A stretch of DNA of 5,238 bases from Lentimicrobiaceae bacterium (lineage in GTDB: Bacteria > Bacteroidota > Bacteroidia > Bacteroidales > SKPS01): contig SKPS01000133.1 in NCBI GenBank assembly GCA_007119395.1, positions 1 through 5,238 on the forward strand, read 5' to 3'. Position 1 is the first letter of the stretch; every line of letters starts with the position of its first letter. The notes beneath the pieces are model-generated. The model saw only the letters and a program-made list of their open reading frames with translations. It ran no database searches and was not told the origin of the DNA. Below are positions 1 through 5,238 of the stretch, one piece after another. A program made the translations under genes and the position numbers.

Positions 1-1157
1 CTGGTGCCGCAAATATTCTCAGCTTCTACGGTGAGGGTGCCGCTGCCGGTTGGGGTGAAGGTGACCGCGGTATCGCTGCCCGCTACGGTGCCGCCGCCGC
101 TGTAGCTCCAGGTGTACGAAGTGGCGTCCGCAACAGGTGGAATGGCGTAGGTCTGGGCTGTCCCCTGGCACGGTGAGGTATCACCGGCGATGGGTGCCGG
201 CTGGGCCGGGGGCGACTGCAAGGTGATGGAGAGCGTTTGCGGGGTGCTGGTGCCGCAAATATTCTCAGCTTCTACGGTGAGGGTGCCGCTGCCGGTTGGG
301 GTGAAGGTGACCGCGGTGTCGCTGCCCGTCACGGTGCCGCCGCCGCTGTAGCTCCAGGTGTAAGAGGTGGCGCCCGCAACCGTTGGGATGCTATACGTTT
401 CAGCCATACCCAGACATGGTAACGTGTTGCCAGCAATGGGTTCCGGCTGATCCGGTGGTAACTGCACAATCACAGAGGTGCCTTGCGGAGCACTGGTGCC
501 GCAGGCGTTCCCGGCCACTACGATGAGGGTACCGCTACCCAGCAGAGCGAAGGTGACCGTGGTGTCATTGCCCGTCACAGTGCCGCCCCCGGTATAGCTC
601 CAGTTGTAATCGGTGGCGCCGGCAACCGGTGGGATGCTATAGGTCTGGGTGCTGCCCTGGCATGGAGCTGTATTGCCCGCAATAGGAGACGGCTGGGCAG
701 GAGGCAACTGTGGATGAATGGAGATCGTTTGCGGAGTACTGGTGCCGCAGGCGTTCTCAGCCTCTACGGTGAGGATGCCGCTGCCGGTCGGGGTGAAGGT
801 GACTTCGGTGTTGTTGCCTGACAAAAGGCCACCACCGGTGTAGCTCCAGGTGTACGAGGTGGCGCCGGCAACCGGTGGGATGCTATAGGTCTGGGCTATC
901 CCCTCACACGGCAATGTGTCGCCGGTGATGGGTGCCGGTTGGACCGGCGGTGATTGCAGGTTGATGGCGAGCGTTTGCGGGGTGCTGGTACCACAGGCGT
1001 TCTCGGCCACTACGGAGAGGATGCCGCTGCCGGTCGGTGTAAAGGTGACCATGGTGTCGCTGCCCGCTACGGTGCCGCCGCCGCTGTAGCTCCAGGTGTA
1101 CGAGGTGGCCCCGGCTACAGAAGAGATCACATAGGTCTGGGCGTCCCCCTCACACGG
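1..1157 (-). repeat. Tandem 246-bp (82-residue) PKD-like repeats, four full and one partial
   Basis: In coding order the units lie at 1157-912, 911-666, 665-420, 419-174 and 173-1 (partial). Every full unit is exactly 82 codons, with no length change between copies. Each begins with Pro-Cys at the CEG/CQG motif, continues with QTY.I..VAGATSY.WSY, a Gly-rich turn, VTF, GSG.L.V and a second Cys in the NACGTS/NICGTS motif, and ends in a Pro-rich linker (PPAQPAPIAG type). The pattern fits the Bacteroidota PKD-like domain family (PKD_6-like, from memory). The Cys at unit positions 2 and 55 occur in all copies reaching those points and could form one disulfide per domain. The third unit (665-420) is the most divergent, with TFALLGSG replacing TFTPTGSG. 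The array continues past the left edge. Confidence 0.9.
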
Positions 1158-2360
1158 AGTGGTACTGCCCCAAACAGGCGAAGGCTGAGAAGGGGGAATG
1201 CAAGGCTCAGTCACAGAATATGCCAACGTATACGACCCATGATCACTGCCGTCGTAACCCGATACCTTCAGATAGATGAAACCTGTTGTGGTGGAGCTGC
1301 TGACCCATAAAAGGGCCGACTGTTGAGAACCACATGCATCCACATTTTCAGCCAACAAAGCACATTGATCATCATATAGCATTAGGTGGGTGTTGAAATC
1401 CGCGCTGGCACCTTGACCACACCCTGTTTGAAACGAATAAGTGTAGCCGGGTTGAGAAGGCACTGCAATACGATACACTTTGCACCCCCCCGGATCAATG
1501 AGTGAGGTGTGGGTTTGCCACACAGTATCGGGTGTGATGGTATAATTGTATAAAGGGCAGACGACACAGAGGCTGTTCACATGGACAAAGTGAGCCACCA
1601 GGTGTCTGTTGCCGGTCAGAAAGAAGGTGTATGCACTGTCATAAGAGACAATGGAGTTGTTCTCTGTCCAGTACACGAAGACATAATCGGTGTCGGCCAC
1701 AGCGGTGACTGTTTGCGTTGAGCCGTCGTAAAAAGTGCCATCGCCGGTGGTATAGCCCCCTGTGGCCGGGTTGGAGGCGGTAACGATGGCGTGACTGGGA
1801 ATGCTGTTGTCACGGTAAGCCAATGTGGTAAACACCTGGTTCGACTGGCAATCGTACTGGTTGACAAGCACCCTGACCTGTCCGGTAAAAATCGCAGTCC
1901 ATGTAATCCTCGCATCATCACCACAAAAATCATCATCATAAGCAAGCAGATGCAGCTGCTGATGGTGCCGCAGTGAAAGCTGGGAATTATAAGGAGCGTG
2001 CCCCCCATCGGCAGCACAAAGCGACCAGATATAGGTCTCACCGGCCACCACATCAAATACACTATACTCTCCGGCAAACAGATTGGTTACGGTTTGCCAG
2101 TAAGGGGTGGGCAACAGACTGTACACGGGATACTGAATGCCACCGGTACACCCTGTGATACCCATAGAGCTGTTTACAGCGTGTGTTGCCATCGAATCAG
2201 ATCCAACGGAAACATCAGTGCTTACAGGAGCTTGAGCATCTGCATCGGGCATTATCAAACAAATCAGCAAAAGCGCCAATATCATAACACCCCGCTGCAT
2301 GGCACACATAATTCTGGTATGTAGTCTGTTCAGTCGTTTATCGAATAATCGTTTTAACAT
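1..2360 (-). CDS. Large secreted modular surface protein with tandem PKD-like repeats (N-terminal part; C-terminus beyond left edge)
   Basis: The minus-strand frame is open from ATG at 2360 to position 1: 786 codons with no stop, following an in-frame TAA at 2370-2372. Read in order: a signal peptide (residues 1-42); a Cys-containing beta-rich module (about 46-185) with FCGDDARITW at 145-154 and VLVNQYDCQ at 164-172, a pattern common in large Bacteroidota surface proteins; an InlB-B-repeat-like module (about 187-261) with YWTENN and a TGNRHLVAHF end; a PPC-like module (about 265-385) ending in a Gly/Tyr-rich strand; then 82-residue PKD-like repeats from residue 402 to the edge. No catalytic motif is visible. 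A role in adhesion, matrix or gliding-type surface structure is inferred from architecture alone. Export through the general secretory pathway is supported. Final passage by type IX secretion is a guess, because the C-terminal sorting domain would lie outside the window. The gene is divergent from the yceD operon. ATG codons at residues 18, 21 and 26 are alternative starts. Confidence 0.85.
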   Translation of the reverse strand, partial: MLKRLFDKRLNRLHTRIMCAMQRGVMILALLLICLIMPDADAQAPVSTDVSVGSDSMATHAVNSSMGITGCTGGIQYPVYSLLPTPYWQTVTNLFAGEYSVFDVVAGETYIWSLCAADGGHAPYNSQLSLRHHQQLHLLAYDDDFCGDDARITWTAIFTGQVRVLVNQYDCQSNQVFTTLAYRDNSIPSHAIVTASNPATGGYTTGDGTFYDGSTQTVTAVADTDYVFVYWTENNSIVSYDSAYTFFLTGNRHLVAHFVHVNSLCVVCPLYNYTITPDTVWQTHTSLIDPGGCKVYRIAVPSQPGYTYSFQTGCGQGASADFNTHLMLYDDQCALLAENVDACGSQQSALLWVSSSTTTGFIYLKVSGYDGSDHGSYTLAYSVTEPCIPPSQPSPVWGSTTPCEGDAQTYVISSVAGATSYTWSYSGGGTVAGSDTMVTFTPTGSGILSVVAENACGTSTPQTLAINLQSPPVQPAPITGDTLPCEGIAQTYSIPPVAGATSYTWSYTGGGLLSGNNTEVTFTPTGSGILTVEAENACGTSTPQTISIHPQLPPAQPSPIAGNTAPCQGSTQTYSIPPVAGATDYNWSYTGGGTVTGNDTTVTFALLGSGTLIVVAGNACGTSAPQGTSVIVQLPPDQPEPIAGNTLPCLGMAETYSIPTVAGATSYTWSYSGGGTVTGSDTAVTFTPTGSGTLTVEAENICGTSTPQTLSITLQSPPAQPAPIAGDTSPCQGTAQTYAIPPVADATSYTWSYSGGGTVAGSDTAVTFTPTGSGTLTVEAENICGT
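2235..2360 (-). other. Signal peptide of the surface protein (residues 1-42)
   Basis: Residues 1-24 are basic (many Lys/Arg), residues 25-37 form a hydrophobic core (VMILALLLICLIM), and ADA at 40-42 followed by Gln-Ala is a good signal peptidase I site, with predicted cleavage after residue 42. There is no Cys directly after the core in a lipobox setting, so a lipoprotein is unlikely; Cys34 lies within the core. The basic part is unusually long if translation starts at 2360. Starts at Met18 (2309) or Met21 (2300) would give a more typical peptide. Confidence 0.75.
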
Positions 2361-2484
2361 ATATGCTATTTATTTTCTCATATTAATTTGACATCCATGT
2401 TATTATAATTCGCTTGTTTCCAGACCAACAAGAAAAAGATTGAACTTTTTATGGTTGGTTACCGACACAACGCGATTGCTTCCG
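2361..2484 (-). other. Probable untranslated leader of the surface-protein gene
   Basis: If transcription starts about 6 bases past the TACTTTTG box, near 2479, the leader to the ATG at 2360 is about 119 nt. It is AT-rich, has no convincing Shine-Dalgarno site, and contains a short perfect inverted repeat (AAAAAG at 2433-2438 and CTTTTT at 2445-2450, six-base loop). That stem is all A/T except one pair and would be weak. I recognise no riboswitch or RNA family here. Confidence 0.35.
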
Positions 2485-2515
2485 CAAAAGTAAGGCAAAT
2501 TGATTTAGTCAGACA
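2485..2515 (-). promoter_or_regulatory. Candidate Bacteroidota promoter for the surface-protein gene
   Basis: On the minus strand 2492-2485 reads TACTTTTG, a full match to the Bacteroidota -7 consensus TAnnTTTG. Nineteen bases upstream, at 2515-2512, is TGTC, a poor match to the -33 element TTTG. The -7 box is therefore good and the -33 box weak, which may mean modest or activator-dependent expression. It is the only TAnnTTTG match I found on this strand between the two genes. Confidence 0.45.
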
Positions 2516-2537
2516 TTTTCTTCCTGTTTTGATGATC

Positions 2538-2568
2538 ATTGTGGATAATAAAAAACTCCTTACCTTTG
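2538..2568 (+). promoter_or_regulatory. Bacteroidota promoter for the yceD-rpmF-plsX-fabH operon
   Basis: ATTG at 2538-2541, then exactly 19 bases, then TACCTTTG at 2561-2568. This matches the primary sigma consensus of Bacteroidota (TTTG-N19-TAnnTTTG) in spacing and in all but one defined base. The transcript should begin around 2573-2576, immediately before the first possible yceD start codon (TTG, 2579). An 8-bp palindrome ATGATCAT at 2532-2539 touches the -33 box; it may be chance. Confidence 0.6.
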
Positions 2569-2578
2569 CGGGCTCATT

Positions 2579-3115
2579 TTGAAGCGAAAACCAACGTTAG
2601 TTGTGAAAGAGTACAAGATACAGTTCAGTGGGTTAGCCGAGGGGATGCATACGTTCAAGTATGTACTTGGCAGATCTTTTTTTGAACATTTCGAAGATGA
2701 TCAGATTGGTGACGGCACCATTGAGGTGGAGGTGAACATGGATCGTCAGCAGCGGATGTTGGTTTTTGGTTTTGATATTCGTGGTGATGTTGAGGTGGCG
2801 TGTGATGTATGCACTGATCCGTTGCGTGTTTTTATTGCGGGGCATGAGCAATTGATTGCGCGTATCAGCAACGGAGGGGGTGAGGACACTGCTGACATTG
2901 TGTTCATACCTGAGGAGGCATTTGAGTTTGATTTGGCACATCACCTGTTCGATTATGTGCATTTGATGTTGCCGATGCGATTGACCCATGAGGAGAGTTC
3001 TGACGGCAGGTCTTGTGACCCTGAGATGTTGACTTTGATTGAACGTTATCGTTCTGCCGGTGGTTCAAGCATGGAGGAGTTAAAAAGTTTGCTGTCGGGG
3101 TTTGAGAAGGAGTGA
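2579..3115 (+). CDS. yceD: YceD / DUF177 family protein, linked to 23S rRNA and ribosome biogenesis
   Basis: This 178-residue protein is recognised as a DUF177 (YceD) member from several features: the opening YKIQFSGLAEG (12-22), the Cys-X2-Cys pair CDVC at 75-78 followed by DPL, the acidic central stretch, the LMLPMRLTHEE segment, a CDPEML motif typical of the Bacteroidota branch, and its place directly before rpmF. In other bacteria and plants the family is needed for normal 23S rRNA accumulation; its biochemical role is not settled. Length is normal. The start is uncertain: there is no ATG near the 5' end, and the candidates are TTG at 2579 and GTG at 2603, which would give 170 residues. 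Because the predicted transcript begins only a few bases before 2579, GTG 2603 leaves a more usable leader of about 27-30 nt and still keeps the conserved YKI start. An in-frame stop at 2549-2551 rules out starts further upstream. The coding strand is markedly G-rich over C. Confidence 0.85.
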   Translation: MKRKPTLVVKEYKIQFSGLAEGMHTFKYVLGRSFFEHFEDDQIGDGTIEVEVNMDRQQRMLVFGFDIRGDVEVACDVCTDPLRVFIAGHEQLIARISNGGGEDTADIVFIPEEAFEFDLAHHLFDYVHLMLPMRLTHEESSDGRSCDPEMLTLIERYRSAGGSSMEELKSLLSGFEKE

Positions 3116-3189
3116 GAAGGATTATTGCAGAAGAAAGAATAAGAGGAGATAAACATACCATATATATAACAAAGTAAACAGTAACAGAG
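3116..3189 (+). other. yceD-rpmF spacer
   Basis: This 74-bp A-rich spacer is the longest gap inside the operon. It contains purine-rich AAGAGGAG at 3139-3146, too far (over 40 bases) from the rpmF ATG to act as a normal ribosome site, and an AT run around 3160-3170. I found no TAnnTTTG promoter on the plus strand and no stem followed by a T-run, so yceD and rpmF are probably co-transcribed. The spacer could carry an mRNA processing site or leader controlling L32, but nothing in the sequence proves it. Confidence 0.3.
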
Positions 3190-3375
3190 ATGGCACATCC
3201 AAAGAGAAAGATTTCGAAAACCAGACGCGACAAGCGTCGTACCCATTACAAGGCTGTGGTACCCACGGTGGTATCTTGCAGCAACTGTGGTTCACCGGTA
3301 TTATATCACAGGGTCTGTATGGTTTGTGGTTATTACAAGGGCAAGCCTGCGATAGAGCAGGATACTGTAGCCTAA
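3190..3375 (+). CDS. rpmF: Large-subunit ribosomal protein bL32
   Basis: A 61-residue, strongly basic protein with the classic L32 beginning MAHPKRKISKTRRDKRR (most L32 proteins read MA.PK.K.SK.RR..RR) and a zinc ribbon made of Cys30, Cys33, Cys43 and Cys46 (C-X2-C-X9-C-X2-C). All four zinc ligands are kept, so this is the zinc-binding C+ form. It sits near the peptide-exit side of the 50S subunit. Length is normal for the family. The ATG at 3190 is fixed by the conserved N-terminus. It lies between yceD and plsX, an order found in many bacteria; plsX follows after 22 bases. Confidence 0.97.
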   Translation: MAHPKRKISKTRRDKRRTHYKAVVPTVVSCSNCGSPVLYHRVCMVCGYYKGKPAIEQDTVA

Positions 3376-3397
3376 TGTTAAAAATTACCTGGTCTTT

Positions 3398-4351
3398 ATG
3401 AGGATTGCGTTGGATGCAATGGGTGGGGACCATGCTCCACGGTCGCCACTGTTGGGTTCGCTGGAGGCGCTAAAGGTGCTCCCTCCCGGGGATGAGATAT
3501 TGCTGGTAGGGAAGACGGAGCGTATTGAGCAAGAGTTGCAGCTTGCCGGTATCACCTTACCCGATCGGATACGAGTGATTGAGGCGTCTGAAATGATCGA
3601 CATGGACGAAGCGCCCACGGTAGCCCTTTCTCACAAAAGGCAAGCCAGCATCCCCGTAGCCTACGGTATGATGCGGCAGGGGCAGGCTGATGCGATTATC
3701 AGTGCCGGCAATACCGGTGCAATGCTGGTGGGAGCCATGTACACGCTCCATACCATCCCGGGAATCATCAGACCCTGCATCCCGGCACTCGTGCCACAAT
3801 CAAACGACCAGTACAGCCTCCTGCTCGATGTGGGAAGCAACCCCGATGCAAAACCCGATGTGCTCTATCAATACGCCATCATAGGTAAAGCATATGCCGA
3901 ACTGGTGATGAAAATACACCAACCACGCGTGGCACTGCTCAATATCGGTGAAGAAGAAGAGAAAGGGAACCTGCTGACACAAGCAACCCACAGACTCATG
4001 AAAGAGAGCCCCGAATTTAACTTCATAGGTAATATCGAAGCCCGCGACCTGTTTAACCATTCAGCAGATGTTATCGTTTGCGACGGCTTTACAGGAAATA
4101 TCGTCCTTAAACAGGCTGAAGCATTCTATAACCTGTTGATTGATCGACAGGTAAAAGACCCCTTCTTCGAAAGATACAACTACGAAAACTATGGAGGAAC
4201 ACCCATACTGGGGATAAATGGTATTGCCATGATAGCACATGGCATCTCAACACCTAACGCCTTTAAAACCATGTTCCTTGAAGTGAGAAAGATCCATGAC
4301 TCCGGCCTTATCAGTGAACTTCAGGAGTCGCTTAAACGTTTTATTGATTAA
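3398..4351 (+). CDS. plsX: Phosphate acyltransferase PlsX
   Basis: PlsX converts acyl-ACP and phosphate to acyl-phosphate, the acyl donor used by PlsY to acylate glycerol-3-phosphate at the membrane in phospholipid synthesis. The 317-residue product shows the family signatures in order: ALDAMGGDHAP (4-14), EAPTVAL (71-77), AISAGNTGAML (99-109), LLDVGSNPDAKP (142-153), LLNIGEEEEKG (180-190), NIEARDL (212-218), VIVCDGFTGNIVLK (225-238) and GGTPILGINGIAMIAHG (266-282). No expected segment is missing, and the length suits Bacteroidota members, which are slightly shorter than E. coli PlsX. The ATG at 3398 is set by the conserved MRIALDAMGGD start, 22 bases after rpmF. fabH follows after 27 bases. 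Base use shifts within the gene: the first third is G-rich on the coding strand and the rest is C- and A-rich. Confidence 0.96.
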   Translation: MRIALDAMGGDHAPRSPLLGSLEALKVLPPGDEILLVGKTERIEQELQLAGITLPDRIRVIEASEMIDMDEAPTVALSHKRQASIPVAYGMMRQGQADAIISAGNTGAMLVGAMYTLHTIPGIIRPCIPALVPQSNDQYSLLLDVGSNPDAKPDVLYQYAIIGKAYAELVMKIHQPRVALLNIGEEEEKGNLLTQATHRLMKESPEFNFIGNIEARDLFNHSADVIVCDGFTGNIVLKQAEAFYNLLIDRQVKDPFFERYNYENYGGTPILGINGIAMIAHGISTPNAFKTMFLEVRKIHDSGLISELQESLKRFID

Positions 4352-4378
4352 TTTTGTCCGCTACAAAACCGTGCTATT

Positions 4379-5238
4379 ATGACCCAAATCAAGGCAGTAA
4401 TTACAGGTATCGGAGCACATGTGCCGGATTATATCCTGAACAATGAAGAGTTGAGTAAGATGGTTGATACCACTGATGAGTGGATCATGACCCGTATTGG
4501 TATTCGTGAACGCCGCATCCTGAAAGGTCCTTACGGCCCCTCTGAACTCGGTGCCGAAGCGATCAGGGAGCTGCTCTCCAAAACAGATACCTCTCCCGAT
4601 GAGATCGAACTGGTAATTTGTGCCACCGTAACACCTGACCATCAATTCCCGGCTACGGCCAATATCATCAGCGACAAGGTGGGCATCAAAAAGGCTTTTT
4701 CGTATGATCTGAACGCCGGTTGTTCCGGCTTCCTCTATGCTCTGGCCACAGCCAGTAAGTTTATCGAGGCCGGTTCCGTGAAGAAGGCAATCGTGGTGGG
4801 TGCCGAGAAGATGTCGGCCATTGTTGACTACCAGGATCGTGCTACCTGCCCCATCTTTGGCGATGGAGCCGGAGCCGTTATGTTGGAGGCCACCACAGAA
4901 GATTATGGCGTGATCGACAGCATGATGCGTGTAGATGGTGCCGGAAGGGTTCACCTCCACCAAAAAGCCGGAGGCTCTGCAAAACCCGCCAGCCACGAAT
5001 CCATCGATGCACGGGAACATTACATCTACCAGGAGGGGCAGCCCGTGTTCAAAGCCGCCGTCTCCAACATGGCCGATTATGCCGTGGAGATGATGAAAAA
5101 ACACAACCTCACTGCCGATGATGTGGCATGGCTCGTGCCTCACCAAGCCAATCTGCGCATCATCGAAGCAACCGGCAGAAGGATGAACCTCCCCCCGGAA
5201 AAGGTGATGATCAACATCGAACGGTTCGGAAATACCAC
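4379..5238 (+). CDS. fabH: 3-oxoacyl-ACP synthase III FabH (C-terminus beyond right edge)
   Basis: FabH (KAS III) condenses an acyl-CoA primer with malonyl-ACP, the first step of type II fatty-acid synthesis. The 286 complete codons show the thiolase-fold enzyme with its full catalytic triad: Cys115 in NAGCSGF, His255 in VPHQAN and Asn285 in ERFGNT just before the edge (E. coli equivalents Cys112, His244, Asn274). Other signatures are TTDEWIMTRIGIRERR (31-46), CATVTPDHQFPATA (81-94) and FGDGAGAVML (160-169). The final 40-50 residues are missing. The ATG at 4379 is supported by the usual MTQIKAVITGIG start and lies 27 bases after plsX, consistent with one transcript. Beside plsX, it supplies the acyl chains that PlsX activates. 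Primer preference (acetyl versus branched acyl-CoA) cannot be read from the sequence; branched primers are common in this phylum. There is no sign of damage. Confidence 0.96.
   Translation, partial: MTQIKAVITGIGAHVPDYILNNEELSKMVDTTDEWIMTRIGIRERRILKGPYGPSELGAEAIRELLSKTDTSPDEIELVICATVTPDHQFPATANIISDKVGIKKAFSYDLNAGCSGFLYALATASKFIEAGSVKKAIVVGAEKMSAIVDYQDRATCPIFGDGAGAVMLEATTEDYGVIDSMMRVDGAGRVHLHQKAGGSAKPASHESIDAREHYIYQEGQPVFKAAVSNMADYAVEMMKKHNLTADDVAWLVPHQANLRIIEATGRRMNLPPEKVMINIERFGNT

Noticed and set aside
1..1157. CRISPR array or non-coding satellite repeat
   Set aside because: The 246-bp period is a whole number of codons, the units translate without stops into one domain type, and there are no unique spacers.
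237..1310. Plus-strand reading frames at 237-422, 483-821 and 954-1310 with similar Gly/Ala/Arg-rich products
   Set aside because: They lie opposite the repeat array and resemble each other only because the repeats beneath them do. The minus-strand frame is continuous, has a signal peptide and gives recognisable domains.
1616..2077. Minus-strand 153-codon frame opening MPESIVYLMWW
   Set aside because: It is out of frame with, and inside, the larger minus-strand gene whose translation gives coherent domains; the product has no family features.
2433..2450. Inverted repeat AAAAAG / CTTTTT as a terminator
   Set aside because: The stem is six pairs, nearly all A/T, with no T-run of terminator type after it and no gene ending nearby; both neighbouring genes start here.
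2532..2539. Palindrome ATGATCAT as an operator
   Set aside because: Eight bases is short enough to occur by chance, and no second copy or known regulator gene is in the window.
2532..2582. Small upstream frame of 16 codons (ATG at 2532 to TGA at 2580-2582) overlapping the yceD start
   Set aside because: Its ATG lies upstream of the predicted transcript start and within the promoter, so it would not be on the mRNA.
4361..5146. Long minus-strand frame (261 codons) opposite fabH
   Set aside because: It is antisense to a clearly conserved enzyme gene; its His/Gly-rich product is a by-product of the fabH codon pattern and shows no domain.

Overview
The window looks like a Bacteroidota chromosome, most likely Bacteroidales. 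The evidence is the Bacteroidota-type promoter signature (TTG-N19-TAnnTTTG form, seen as TACCTTTG), the absence of clear Shine-Dalgarno sites, the style of the PlsX and FabH proteins, and a large secreted protein built from PKD-like repeats. No placement below order level can be supported.

Left half (1-2360, minus strand): one continuous reading frame starts at 2360 and runs off the left edge. It encodes the first 786 residues of a secreted, modular, probably cell-surface protein. In order it has a signal peptide, a Cys-containing beta-rich N-terminal module, an InlB-B-repeat-like module, a PPC-like module, and then at least four complete and one partial tandem 82-residue (246-bp) PKD-like repeats. 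Some repeats are nearly identical in DNA. Short plus-strand reading frames in this half are shadows of the minus-strand gene.

Centre (2361-2578): a 218-bp divergent intergenic region. It holds one Bacteroidota-type promoter facing each way. The promoter for the surface protein leaves a leader of about 120 nt. The promoter for the right-hand operon lies almost on top of the first possible start codon of yceD.

Right half (2579-5238, plus strand): a conserved housekeeping operon, yceD (DUF177) - rpmF (bL32) - plsX - fabH. FabH is cut by the right edge just after its catalytic Asn. The operon couples large-subunit ribosome biogenesis (YceD, L32) to the start of fatty-acid synthesis (FabH) and the entry of acyl groups into phospholipid synthesis (PlsX). 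Gene order matches that known from E. coli and many other bacteria.

I see no CRISPR array, tRNA, rRNA, insertion sequence or phage gene. The operon is ordinary. The less predictable part is the repeat-rich surface protein divergently placed beside it; I found no clear sign of a wholly new system.
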